Positions 16,105 through 24,848 of a stretch of 44,044 nt of DNA are shown in pieces. Below the pieces are notes generated by a model that was given only the letters and a program-made list of their open reading frames with translations, did not search any database and was not told the DNA's origin. Location of the stretch: assembly GCA_947487155.1 (NCBI GenBank), contig CANKVS010000033.1, forward strand, positions 1 through 44,044. The letters are read 5' to 3'. Made by a program: the position numbers and the translations under genes. Each line of letters opens with the position of its first letter. The first letter of the stretch is position 1. This DNA comes from an uncultured Flaviramulus sp. (lineage in GTDB: Bacteria; Bacteroidota; Bacteroidia; Flavobacteriales; Flavobacteriaceae).

Positions 16105-17176
16105 AAAAATATGTTTACTGGTTAGTAGTTTGAGCTCAGGAGGAGCTGAAAAAGTAGCAACCAATTTGTCTAAATCGTTTAGTGAAAGGGGGTATGAGGT
16201 AACCATTTTTTCAATGAGGGATGAAATTGATTACCATTATATTGGGAAGTTGTATAATTTTGGAATTATTAAAAAAAGACACGGTAAATTAAAAGCGTTT
16301 TTTAAGTTTTTAAACTTCTTTAAAAAAAACCACTTTGATTTTATAATAGATCACAGGTTAAGAAATAAGTTTTTAAAAGAAACAATTTTCTCTAAATTAG
16401 TGTTTAATAATCATAAAGTTATTTATTGTGTTCATAATTATGATTTATCATATTACTTTTCTTTTTTAAAAATAAAATGGCTATCTAGATTTCCTCATGT
16501 AAAAAACAAACAATTTGTATCTGTTTCTAAATCAATTAAACATAAGTTAAGCCAGTGTTTAGGAGTAACAAGCAGAGTCATTTATAATTATATTGATTAT
16601 GATAGTATTAATACGTTAGCTAACGAGGTTGGAATTCATGAAAATGACGATTATATTATAGGTGTTGGAAGACTAACTACAATAAAACAGTTTGATAAGT
16701 TAATATTAAGCTATCATAAATCTAAATTGTTGTCCCAAAATATTAAACTAATAATTTTAGGGAGCGGCCCAGAGAAAGAAAAACTAGAAAAGCTAATAAT
16801 TGAACTAAATCTAAAAAACAAAGTAAATATTTTACCTTTTAGGAAAAATCCATATGCTCTAATAAAAAATGCTAAAGGTTTAATCCTTTCTAGTAAAATA
16901 GAGGGGTTTCCTATGGTTTTATTGGAAGCTCTTTTTTTAAAAACGCCTGTTATTTCTTTTGATTGTAAAAGTGGTCCAAATGAAATTGTTAAGCATAATG
17001 TTAATGGTAAACTGGTTGAAAATCAAAACATAGAAAAATTAACAAACTCTCTTAATGACATGTTTTTAAATAAAAACATGTATAAAGAAATATCTAAAGG
17101 AGTTAGTATTGGACTTGATGTCTTTTCAGAAAAAACAATTATTCAGCAATGGATTAATTTTTTAGAAAAAAAGTAA
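16097..17176 (+). CDS. GT4-family glycosyltransferase
   Basis: A 359-residue cytoplasmic GT-B glycosyltransferase. The N-terminal loop SSLSSGGAEKVATNLS (10-25) is the classic acceptor-side G-G-A-E motif. The C-terminal Rossmann domain begins around residue 190 (IGVGRLTTIKQFDKLI) and contains EGFPMVLLE, the EX7E signature for nucleotide-sugar binding. It likely adds a hexose or similar sugar to a lipid-linked glycan. It overlaps the upstream transferase gene, so the four genes 11910-17176 form one transcription unit. Its last 34 bases overlap, tail to tail, the end of the GT2 gene on the other strand. Confidence 0.9.
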   Translation: MSKKICLLVSSLSSGGAEKVATNLSKSFSERGYEVTIFSMRDEIDYHYIGKLYNFGIIKKRHGKLKAFFKFLNFFKKNHFDFIIDHRLRNKFLKETIFSKLVFNNHKVIYCVHNYDLSYYFSFLKIKWLSRFPHVKNKQFVSVSKSIKHKLSQCLGVTSRVIYNYIDYDSINTLANEVGIHENDDYIIGVGRLTTIKQFDKLILSYHKSKLLSQNIKLIILGSGPEKEKLEKLIIELNLKNKVNILPFRKNPYALIKNAKGLILSSKIEGFPMVLLEALFLKTPVISFDCKSGPNEIVKHNVNGKLVENQNIEKLTNSLNDMFLNKNMYKEISKGVSIGLDVFSEKTIIQQWINFLEKK

Positions 17177-18063
17177 AAGGATTTAACATAATAAAAAAGT
17201 TTAGTGGGTAAATAGTATTTTATTTTTCTAATGAATGATAAATTTGAGGGATCAATTTTCCTTTTATAAAATTTAACCTGTTCATAGTTTAATTCCATTT
17301 TATACAGAACAACAAGTTTATAATGTATAAAATCAATATATTTTTTTAAATCTTTATTTGTATTATCTTTTAAGTAAAGCTCATAGTTAGGTATTATGCG
17401 TTTACTATTTTTATTGGGAGCAGTTAATTGGTTTTCAATGCCAACGCGATATAATACTTTAGAATGAGTATAATAAATTAAATTGTATTTATTGAAACAT
17501 TTAATGAAATACTCATCGCCTTCACCATAAGTAATAGATTCGTTAAAATAACCTATATCCTTTACAATTTCTTTTTTTATAACCAAGGAACTAGGACCAA
17601 AAATATTTTCACGTAATTTAAAATAATTTGTAATTACCTGTTCAAGGTTTGAGTTATAAGCTTTTGAAATAAGATTTGGTGTTTTATCTGATGTAAATAA
17701 TTCAAGATTAGTAGTGAAAATAAATTCAGATATATGATTTTGAATTAGATTATATTGAGTTTGTAGATAATCTTTTTTCCATAAATCATCTGCATCAAGA
17801 AAAGCGATATAATCTGCTTTAACTTCTTTTATACCTGTATTTCTTGCTGCTGATAACCCATTATTCTTTTTACTTATTATTTTAATTCTTTCATCAGTAA
17901 AACGCTTTACTATGTTTAAACTTTTATCTGTTGAGCCATCGTTTACTATAATAACTTCAAAGTCTGTAAACGTTTGGTCTAAGACACTATTTAAGGTGTC
18001 TTTAATATAAAGCTCTTTATTATATAGGGGAATAACTACAGAAAAAAAAGGTTGTTTGGGCAT
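17143..18063 (-). CDS. GT2-family glycosyltransferase A
   Basis: A 306-residue GT-A fold enzyme. FSVVIPLYNKELYI (7-20), IIVNDGSTD (38-46), NNGLSAARNTGI (67-78) and the metal-binding D-A-D-D at 90-93 are all intact. The C-terminal part (KYYLPTKLFYYVKSFYFFSKK) is basic and aromatic, as in capsule/LPS transferases that sit on the membrane. The gene lies 10 bases downstream of a second GT2 on the same strand and ends inside the 3' end of the convergent GT4 gene (17143-17176). Sugar and acceptor cannot be read from the sequence. Confidence 0.9.
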   Translation of the reverse strand: MPKQPFFSVVIPLYNKELYIKDTLNSVLDQTFTDFEVIIVNDGSTDKSLNIVKRFTDERIKIISKKNNGLSAARNTGIKEVKADYIAFLDADDLWKKDYLQTQYNLIQNHISEFIFTTNLELFTSDKTPNLISKAYNSNLEQVITNYFKLRENIFGPSSLVIKKEIVKDIGYFNESITYGEGDEYFIKCFNKYNLIYYTHSKVLYRVGIENQLTAPNKNSKRIIPNYELYLKDNTNKDLKKYIDFIHYKLVVLYKMELNYEQVKFYKRKIDPSNLSFIRKIKYYLPTKLFYYVKSFYFFSKKLIHC

Positions 18064-18073
18064 GTGTTTATTA

Positions 18074-18961
18074 TCAGTTCAAATCCTTATAACATATATA
18101 TGAAAGCTTATAAAGCTGTAGTAAATATATGTTGGGGGTAAACCCAGTTAAGTTTACTTTCATTTTAGAATTAAAGGCTTTGTAGAAAAACATCATTAAG
18201 TAATTTAGTTTAATTTTTTTTAACAAAACGAATGTGAAAAGTAATTTGTTGTTGTGACTTAACATTTTATCGTTATTAAATAACCATAACAAAGTTACTA
18301 TACACTCTTTTGTCTTATTTAAATATATATTGCTAGTTTCAAGTCCATAATGATAAACTTCATTATTTAAGTGTAATACATTAATATTGTTTTGTTTTAA
18401 TAGTGCAGCAAAATAATTATCTAAACCGTAGCTTTTCCTTTCAATTTTTGAATTAATTTTATTAAAAATAGTTTTTTTAATAAAAAAATTAGCAGATATA
18501 ATTAACTGATGAGGATTTAAATTTCGTTTTGCAGCATCAACTTCTTCAAACTTTTTGCCGTATTTCCACCTCAAAATAGAACTGTTATTAGGTTTTGTAT
18601 TTATATAAGCAAACCCACCATAAAACACATCATAACTAGAGTTAATGTTATTTAGGTAATGAGCTATAAAATGGTTAGATTTAGGCAAAACATCAGCGTC
18701 TAAAAAAAGCAACCAATCATAAAGAGCTTTATTTGATAGTATTTGTCTGGCGTTTACTCTACCAACATTCTTTTCTGAATTTATAATTTTTGTATGTAAT
18801 AACGAATCAATAGAGGAATTGTTTTCATCATTATACTTTATAGAACCGTCATTAAAACAAATAATTTCAAATGTTATATTTGCTTTGGTAGCTTGCTTAT
18901 GTATTTCATGTACAAGACTTGAAATATCGTAATTATATACAGGAATTAAAATCGAAAGCAT
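18074..18961 (-). CDS. GT2-family glycosyltransferase B
   Basis: A 295-residue GT-A fold enzyme. MLSILIPVYNYDI opens the domain, FNDGS (36-40) and LFLDAD (85-90) are the nucleotide and metal sites, and VGRVNARQILSNKA is the helix that in this family reads NxGxxxARN; here the Asn after Arg is replaced by Gln. It starts only three bases after the ftsE stop, so it is probably co-transcribed with ftsE, and is followed after 10 bases by the other GT2. This ties glycan synthesis to a cell-division gene at the transcript level. Confidence 0.9.
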   Translation of the reverse strand: MLSILIPVYNYDISSLVHEIHKQATKANITFEIICFNDGSIKYNDENNSSIDSLLHTKIINSEKNVGRVNARQILSNKALYDWLLFLDADVLPKSNHFIAHYLNNINSSYDVFYGGFAYINTKPNNSSILRWKYGKKFEEVDAAKRNLNPHQLIISANFFIKKTIFNKINSKIERKSYGLDNYFAALLKQNNINVLHLNNEVYHYGLETSNIYLNKTKECIVTLLWLFNNDKMLSHNNKLLFTFVLLKKIKLNYLMMFFYKAFNSKMKVNLTGFTPNIYLLQLYKLSYICYKDLN

Positions 18962-18964
18962 AAT

Positions 18965-19648
18965 TCACCCCTTCCGTTGCACCACCTCATAAACTTGATT
19001 GTCGTCACACTTTAACGTTTTACTAGGGTATTTAAGTAATAAAGCATAATCGTGAGTTGCCATAAGTATAGTGTTGCCATTTTTATTAATATCTTGTAAA
19101 ACCTCCATAACTTCAACACTAGTTTGTGGATCTAAATTCCCCGTAGGTTCATCAGCAAGTATAAGTTCAGGGTTGTTAAGTAACGCTCTAGCAATGGCAA
19201 TGCGCTGTTGTTCGCCGCCCGAAAGCTCATGAGGGTATTTAAACCCCGTGGTTTTCATATCTACCTTAGTTAATACCTCTTCAACTCTGGTTTTCATGTC
19301 TGTTTTATCCTTCCAACCAGTCGCTTTTAATACAAAAAGTAAATTGTCGTTTACAGTTCTATCAGTAAGTAATTTAAAATCTTGAAAAACAACACCTAGT
19401 TTCCGTCTTAAAAACGGAATATCCTTTTCTTTTAAATTTTTTAAATCGTAATCAACAATATGACCTTCACCATCATTCAATGGTAAATCGCCATAAAGTG
19501 TTTTCATAAAACTACTTTTACCAGTTCCCGTTTTTCCAATTAAATATACAAATTCTCCTTTGTTAATTTCCACATTAACGTCAGAAAGAACAAGGTTCTC
19601 ACCTTGATAAATAGAGGCGTCTTTTAATTGGAGTATAGGGTTTGACAT
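18965..19648 (-). CDS. ftsE: Cell-division ABC ATPase FtsE
   Basis: A 227-residue ABC ATPase, the partner of FtsX, which controls septal peptidoglycan hydrolases. Walker A GKTGTGKS (38-45), Q-loop FQDFKLL (88-94), signature LSGGEQQR (142-149), Walker B LILADEPTGNLD (162-173) and the H-loop His of MATHDY are all intact. The stretch RRKLGVVFQDFKLLTDRTV is typical of FtsE rather than of other ABC ATPases. FtsX is not in the window, so the pair is split here. It is the first gene of a unit with two GT2 genes. Confidence 0.92.
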   Translation of the reverse strand: MSNPILQLKDASIYQGENLVLSDVNVEINKGEFVYLIGKTGTGKSSFMKTLYGDLPLNDGEGHIVDYDLKNLKEKDIPFLRRKLGVVFQDFKLLTDRTVNDNLLFVLKATGWKDKTDMKTRVEEVLTKVDMKTTGFKYPHELSGGEQQRIAIARALLNNPELILADEPTGNLDPQTSVEVMEVLQDINKNGNTILMATHDYALLLKYPSKTLKCDDNQVYEVVQRKG

Positions 19649-19693
19649 ATAAATAGATATGAATTTTAACTGATGTAAATGTATTATTTAAAA

Positions 19694-19728
19694 GTTGAAT
19701 GTAAAAAGTAAAAAGTTAAAAGTTTATG
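19694..19728. repeat. Heptamer-periodic array and neighbouring palindrome in the ftsE-TPR gap
   Basis: Five consecutive 7-mers all begin with GT: GTTGAAT, GTAAAAA, GTAAAAA, GTTAAAA, GTTTATG. Right after it lies a perfect 16-bp palindrome, AGTTTCTTAAGAAACT (19736-19751), and then a looser TACTG repeat at 19766-19783. None of these has coding potential. Confidence 0.5.
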
Positions 19729-19819
19729 AAAAACCAGTTTCTTAAGAAACTTTTATTTGACGGTTTACTGCTACTGAGTACTGAAAAACTTTTGTTTTTA
19801 ATAACTCGGTTTATAATTA

Positions 19820-19846
19820 TGGCACGATTATTACGTTATACTTTTG
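19820..19846 (+). promoter_or_regulatory. Candidate sigma-54 promoter (and overlapping -7 box) of the TPR-barrel pair
   Basis: TGGCACG-ATTA-TTACG (19820-19835) matches the sigma-54 -24/-12 consensus TGGCACG-N4-TTGCW at the full -24 element with correct spacing; the -12 element has AC in place of GC. TACTTTTG (19839-19846) is an exact TAnnTTTG -7 box just downstream. Which of the two is used cannot be decided from the sequence. Confidence 0.4.
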
Positions 19847-19889
19847 ATATTGAATTATCTTTGATTTTAAATTAAAAAACGAATCGTTA

Positions 19890-22800
19890 ATGACTAAAAA
19901 AAATATTGTTTTCCTTTTGGCATTCATAAGTTTTAGTTGCCAAATAATCGCACAACAATCTGCAACCTATACAAGTAGTTTGGTAGATTATCAAAAGGCG
20001 TTATCCTTATATAATAATCAGCAATATTTAGCAGCTCAATCTTTATTTGGAAGTGTTAAAAAAACAGCGAAAGAATATGTTTTACAATCCGATTGTGCTT
20101 ACTATATCGCTAATTGTGCCGTACGATTAAATCAGCAAAATGCAGATAAATTGGTAGAAGACTTTGTAAAAGACTACCCTACAAGCACAAAACGAAATAC
20201 AGCTTTTGTAGATGTAGCCGATTATTACTTTGAAAACTCCAAATACGCTCATGCCAGAAAGTGGTACGATAAGGTAAATGAAGATGCTTTGGCTCGAAAA
20301 GAAAAAGAAAAATTCAATTTTCGTAACGGCTATTCCGCATTTTCAACAAAGCAATTTAAGGAGGCTAAAAAATACTTAACTCGTGTTGAAAACTCCCAAG
20401 AATATGGCTCTCAGGCTAAATATTATATTGGTTTTATGGCTTATGAAGGAGACGATTACGATAAGGCTAATGAATATTTCGATCAAGTAAGCGACCAAGA
20501 GCGTTATAAAGAGAAGCTGTCGTATTATCAAGCCGATTTAAATTTTAAACTAGGAAATTTTGAAAAAGCCATTAAGCTTGCCGAAGAGCGTTTAGATAAA
20601 AGTGATGAAAACGAAGTGTCTGAACTTTCAAAAATAATAGGCGAGAGTTATTTCAATTTAGAAAAATATGCAGAAGCTATCCCATATTTAACCGCTTATA
20701 AAGGTAAAAAAGGAAAGCGAGATAGAACAGCAAAGTGGAATAATACCGATTTTTATCAATTGGGTTATGCGCATTACAAGCAAGGTGATTATGAAAAAGC
20801 AATTTCTGAGTTTAATAAAATTGTTGGTGGACGTAATTCAATAGCTCAAAATGCGTATTATCATTTGGGAGAAAGTTATGTAAATCTTGATAAAAAACAG
20901 GAAGCTTTAAATGCCTTTAGAAATGCTTCTCAAATGAATTTCGATTTAAAAATTCAAGAAGATGCTTGGTTAAATTATGCGAAAATAAGTTACGAAATAG
21001 GGAACCCCTACCAATCGGCACCACAGGTTTTGGCAGGTTATTTAGATAAATATCCTCAAACAAGTTATAAAGAAGAAATTGAAACACTTTTAATAGATTC
21101 TTATATCACTTCTAAAAATTATAAAGAAGCCCTTAAACTTTTAAAAGGCAAAAAGAGTTTTGAAAATAAAGTAGCTTTCCAAAAAGTAGCTTTTTACAGG
21201 GGTATAGAGCTTTATAACGATACACAATATTTAGAAGCTAAATCATTTTTTGATCAATCTTTAGACGAGCCAAGAGATTCAAAATATACAGCTAGAGCCA
21301 CGTTTTGGAAAGCAGAAACCGATTATAATTTAACGAATTATAACAATGCCTTGGTAGGCTTTAAGCAGTTTCAACAAATGAGTTCATCGGAAGCAACACC
21401 CGAAATTGAAAATATAGATTATAATTTAGCATACACCTATTTTAAACAAAAAAACTATCCGCAGGCCACTCAACATTTCAATCAATTCATTTCAAATAAA
21501 AAAGAAGATAAAGTTAGATTGAACGATGCCTATTTACGATTGGGCGATGGTCATTTTGTTTCTAGCGAATATAGCAACGCCATAAAAGCATATAATAATG
21601 CAATTAAATTAAGTGAAATAGATTCAGATTATGCCTTTTTTCAGAAAGCAATAAGTGCAGGTTATATTGGGCAAGCTTCAAAAAATATAAAAGAATTGGA
21701 GCAATTTATTGTAGACTATCCTAAATCAAAATTACGTGATGATGCGCTTTATGAATTAGGAAATTCCTATGTAAAAGCGAATGAAACAGACAAAGCAATG
21801 GACATTTATAATCGTTTAAGTTTAGAATATAGAATGAGTTCTTTTGTTCCAAAAGCATTATTACGCCAAGGATTAGTGTATTATAATGCTAGTGAGAATG
21901 AGCAGGCTTTAAGCAAGTTTAAAAAAATAGCTAGCGATTACCCAGGAACACCAGAAGCTGTTCAATCTGTAGCGACTGCACGATTAATCTATATAGATTT
22001 AGGTCGTGTAGACGATTACGCTAGATGGGTAAAAACTTTAGATTATGTTGAGGTTACCGATACCGATTTAGATAATGCCACATACGAAGCCGCAGAAAAG
22101 CAATATTTAGATAATAATACCGATAAAGCCATTAAACAATTTAACGGTTATTTAAACCAATTTCCTAATGGTTTGCATGCGTTACAATCTCACTTTTACG
22201 TAGCACAGTTATACTATAAAAAGGATTTAAGAGAGAATGCAGCACCACACTATAAATACATTGTAGAGGCATCACAAAGTGAATACACCGAAGAAGCCTT
22301 ATCGCGTTTATCCCAATTTTATTTAGAATCTAAAAGTTGGAATACAGCAATTCCTATTTTATTAAGATTAGAAGAAGAAGCTAATTTTCCGCAGAATGTC
22401 ATTTTTGCACAATCTAATTTAATGAAAGCAAACTATCAATTAGAGCAATATAATGAAGCTGTGGCTTACGCCGAAAAAGTGCTGACCAATTCTAAAATAG
22501 ATAATAAAATTAAAAGTGATGCTCACATTATAATAGCGCGTTCTGCTATTAATACAGGTGATGAAGATCGAGCAAAAACAGCGTATACAAAAGTTGAAAA
22601 AGTAGCAACAGGTGAAACGGCTGCCGAAGCATTATACTATAATGCCTATTTTAAAAATAAAGAAGGGAAGCATGAAGCATCAAATAAATCGGTGCAAAAA
22701 TTAGCCAAAGATTTTTCAGGATATAAATATTATAGTGCTAAAGGTTTGGTACTTATGGCTAAGAATTTTTATGCTTTAGATGATGCGTTTCAAGCAACTT

Positions 22801-22931
22801 ATATTCTAGAAAGTGTTATTGGAAATTTTGCCGAATTTGATGACGTCGTTTCAGAAGCCAAAGAAGAGTTAAGAAAAATTAAAACAGAAGAAGCTAAAAC
22901 AAACTCGTCTATTGAAACGGACGATAATTAA
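19890..22931 (+). CDS. Large periplasmic tetratricopeptide-repeat protein
   Basis: A 1013-residue protein with a signal peptide (MTKKNIVFLLAFISFSCQIIAQQ). A Cys inside it could be a lipobox, but cleavage after AQ is more likely. The rest is nearly continuous TPR helices, visible as repeated patterns such as YxLGYAHYKQGDYEKAISEFNKI (around 290), AYYHLGESYVNLDKKQEALNAF (around 325), DALYELGNSYVKANETDKAMDIYNRL (around 625) and ARSAINTGDEDRAKTAY (around 890). Such proteins are scaffolds in the periplasm. It is followed after 87 bp by an outer-membrane barrel on the same strand, so the two probably work together, for example in assembly or export; the task is unknown. Confidence 0.8.
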   Translation: MTKKNIVFLLAFISFSCQIIAQQSATYTSSLVDYQKALSLYNNQQYLAAQSLFGSVKKTAKEYVLQSDCAYYIANCAVRLNQQNADKLVEDFVKDYPTSTKRNTAFVDVADYYFENSKYAHARKWYDKVNEDALARKEKEKFNFRNGYSAFSTKQFKEAKKYLTRVENSQEYGSQAKYYIGFMAYEGDDYDKANEYFDQVSDQERYKEKLSYYQADLNFKLGNFEKAIKLAEERLDKSDENEVSELSKIIGESYFNLEKYAEAIPYLTAYKGKKGKRDRTAKWNNTDFYQLGYAHYKQGDYEKAISEFNKIVGGRNSIAQNAYYHLGESYVNLDKKQEALNAFRNASQMNFDLKIQEDAWLNYAKISYEIGNPYQSAPQVLAGYLDKYPQTSYKEEIETLLIDSYITSKNYKEALKLLKGKKSFENKVAFQKVAFYRGIELYNDTQYLEAKSFFDQSLDEPRDSKYTARATFWKAETDYNLTNYNNALVGFKQFQQMSSSEATPEIENIDYNLAYTYFKQKNYPQATQHFNQFISNKKEDKVRLNDAYLRLGDGHFVSSEYSNAIKAYNNAIKLSEIDSDYAFFQKAISAGYIGQASKNIKELEQFIVDYPKSKLRDDALYELGNSYVKANETDKAMDIYNRLSLEYRMSSFVPKALLRQGLVYYNASENEQALSKFKKIASDYPGTPEAVQSVATARLIYIDLGRVDDYARWVKTLDYVEVTDTDLDNATYEAAEKQYLDNNTDKAIKQFNGYLNQFPNGLHALQSHFYVAQLYYKKDLRENAAPHYKYIVEASQSEYTEEALSRLSQFYLESKSWNTAIPILLRLEEEANFPQNVIFAQSNLMKANYQLEQYNEAVAYAEKVLTNSKIDNKIKSDAHIIIARSAINTGDEDRAKTAYTKVEKVATGETAAEALYYNAYFKNKEGKHEASNKSVQKLAKDFSGYKYYSAKGLVLMAKNFYALDDAFQATYILESVIGNFAEFDDVVSEAKEELRKIKTEEAKTNSSIETDDN

Positions 22932-23018
22932 GTACATGTTATGTAAAACAATCCTGCACTTAGCAGAGTAGAAGTAAAGCATCTCATCAATCGTAATTTG
23001 TAAATCAAAACAAAAAAT

Positions 23019-24752
23019 ATGCGAAAGCACCTAAAAAAAATATTCACAGTAGTTATCACCTTAAGTGTGGCTACCATTTTTTCACAAGACAGAAAGAAAG
23101 ACACAATTAATACAGGGGTTATCGATGTTGTAAAGCCATATACACCATCAATTTCTGATGCCTTTAAGGTTAAAGAAATACCAACGTTAGACGATAAAGA
23201 AACACAAACAAAAAAGGATGTTAAGTACAATATTTTTTCGTTTCCAGTGGCATCAACATTTACACCAGCAAAAGGTAAAGCAGCAGTTGTAGAAAAAGCA
23301 AAACCAATGAAGTTGTATGATAATTATGCAACTTTAGGCGTAGGCACTTATACAACTATTTTGGGTGAAGTTTATTTAAATCATGCTATTAGCAGAACTG
23401 AAAGTGTCGGTGGATATATTAGTCACCATTCTTCGCAAGGGGGCATTGAAGGATTGTCTTTTGATGATAATTTTTCTAACTCAAAAATTAATGTGAATTA
23501 TGCATCGAAACTTCGAGATTTATCGTGGAATGTAGAAGGAGGGTTTCAACATCAAACATACAATTGGTACGGTGTGCCTCAATCGCAACTAATACAAGCT
23601 AGCGCTAATGGTATTGATCCAGATCATGCTTTTTTTAGTGCACACTTTGGAGGCGATATTACTTTTGAAAACACCTATATAAACTCTGGAAGCTTCTTTT
23701 TTAGACGCTTTGACGATAATCAAGGTTCTGGTGAAAACCGATTTGTAGCAAAGGCAAAAATAGATATTCCTATTAATGGTGAAGAAATTTCAACCCATTT
23801 TAAATTTGATTATATAGGAGGTAGCTTCGACAGAAATTATTTTAGTAATGATGAGTTAAAGTACGGTAATTTTCAAGTAGGAATTGCACCAACTTATGAA
23901 TTGAAACAGGACGATTTAACCGTTAACTTAGGGTTTTCTGCATCGTATTTAAGAGATTCTGAGGCGAATGAAAGCAAGTTTTATCTCTACCCAAATATTA
24001 CGGCAACATACAGATTGGTGAATGATGTTTTAATTGCTTATGGAGGTATTGAAGGTGATCTTATTCAAAATTCTTACCATGGGTTTGCAACAGAAAACCC
24101 GTTTGTGTCTCCTACCTTATCTATTATGCCAACCGATCAGCAATATAATGCCTATATAGGTTTAAAAGGAAAATTGTCAAGTAATATGAGTTATAATATT
24201 AGCGGACGTTATTTAGCGGATAGAAATAAAGCACTATTTAGAAATAATGACATTACATTAACCGCTCAAAATTATTCGTATGGAAATTCGTTTGGAATAG
24301 TGTATGATGATGTTGATACGTTTGGTGTTGCAGGTGAAATTAATATAGATGTAAATAGAAATTTTAAGTTAGGCATAAAGGCAGAATATTTTAAATATAC
24401 TACAGATACCGAAGCAGAAGCGTGGAATTTACCCGATGTTAAAGGGGCATTGTTTTTAGATTATCAAATAAACGAGCATTGGTTTACTGGTGCTAATTTA
24501 TTTTATGTTAGTGAACGTAAAGATCAATTCTTTTTCTTTTTAAATGATGGTATAAGTTTAACAACACCATTTACAGTTGTTTTAGATAGTTATTTTGATG
24601 CTAATGCGCATTTAGGCTATCATATAAATGATAAAATTTCGGTATTTGCTAAGGCTAATAATATTAATAATAAAGCCTATGAGCGTTGGCAGAATTTCCC
24701 TGTTCAAAGTATTCAATTTTTAGCAGGTGCTACTTTTAAGTTTGATTTTTGA
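23019..24752 (+). CDS. TonB-dependent-receptor-like outer-membrane beta-barrel
   Basis: A 577-residue protein with a signal peptide ending TIFSQ (around residue 23). An early segment, VIDVVKPYTPSISDAFKVKEIP, is a conserved periplasmic stretch in this flavobacterial family. The rest is a barrel built of about 20 amphipathic strands, for example YATLGVGTYTTILGEVYLNH and NFKLGIKAEYFKYT. FLAGATFKFDF at the end is a typical C-terminal strand with terminal Phe. It is shorter than classical TonB-dependent receptors and lacks a convincing complete plug domain. Its pairing with the upstream TPR protein is the main clue to its role. Confidence 0.75.
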   Translation: MRKHLKKIFTVVITLSVATIFSQDRKKDTINTGVIDVVKPYTPSISDAFKVKEIPTLDDKETQTKKDVKYNIFSFPVASTFTPAKGKAAVVEKAKPMKLYDNYATLGVGTYTTILGEVYLNHAISRTESVGGYISHHSSQGGIEGLSFDDNFSNSKINVNYASKLRDLSWNVEGGFQHQTYNWYGVPQSQLIQASANGIDPDHAFFSAHFGGDITFENTYINSGSFFFRRFDDNQGSGENRFVAKAKIDIPINGEEISTHFKFDYIGGSFDRNYFSNDELKYGNFQVGIAPTYELKQDDLTVNLGFSASYLRDSEANESKFYLYPNITATYRLVNDVLIAYGGIEGDLIQNSYHGFATENPFVSPTLSIMPTDQQYNAYIGLKGKLSSNMSYNISGRYLADRNKALFRNNDITLTAQNYSYGNSFGIVYDDVDTFGVAGEINIDVNRNFKLGIKAEYFKYTTDTEAEAWNLPDVKGALFLDYQINEHWFTGANLFYVSERKDQFFFFLNDGISLTTPFTVVLDSYFDANAHLGYHINDKISVFAKANNINNKAYERWQNFPVQSIQFLAGATFKFDF

Positions 24753-24760
24753 TACGTAGT

Positions 24761-24822
24761 GTCATCCTGAATTTATTTCAGGATCTCATCAAGTCTTGTC
24801 ATTTCTGCGAAAGTAGGGATCT
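24761..24822. repeat. Two adjacent dispersed hairpins after the barrel gene
   Basis: Hairpin 1 is ATCCTGAA (24764-24771) with TTCAGGAT (24777-24784), a perfect 8-bp stem. Hairpin 2, at 24800-24821, has CATTTCTGCGAAAGTAGGGAT, where ATTTCT pairs with AGGGAT through two G-U pairs. Both start with GTCAT and end with ATCT, the signature of a dispersed family; related hairpins are at 25432-25459 and 27085-27113. Confidence 0.6.
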
Positions 24823-24848
24823 AATAAAATGAAGTTAGTTTGGTTTTT

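Noticed and set aside
22928..23230. A 100-codon minus-strand open frame over the start of the barrel gene
   Set aside because: It is antisense to a clear signal peptide and conserved N-terminus on the plus strand; its residues show no family pattern.
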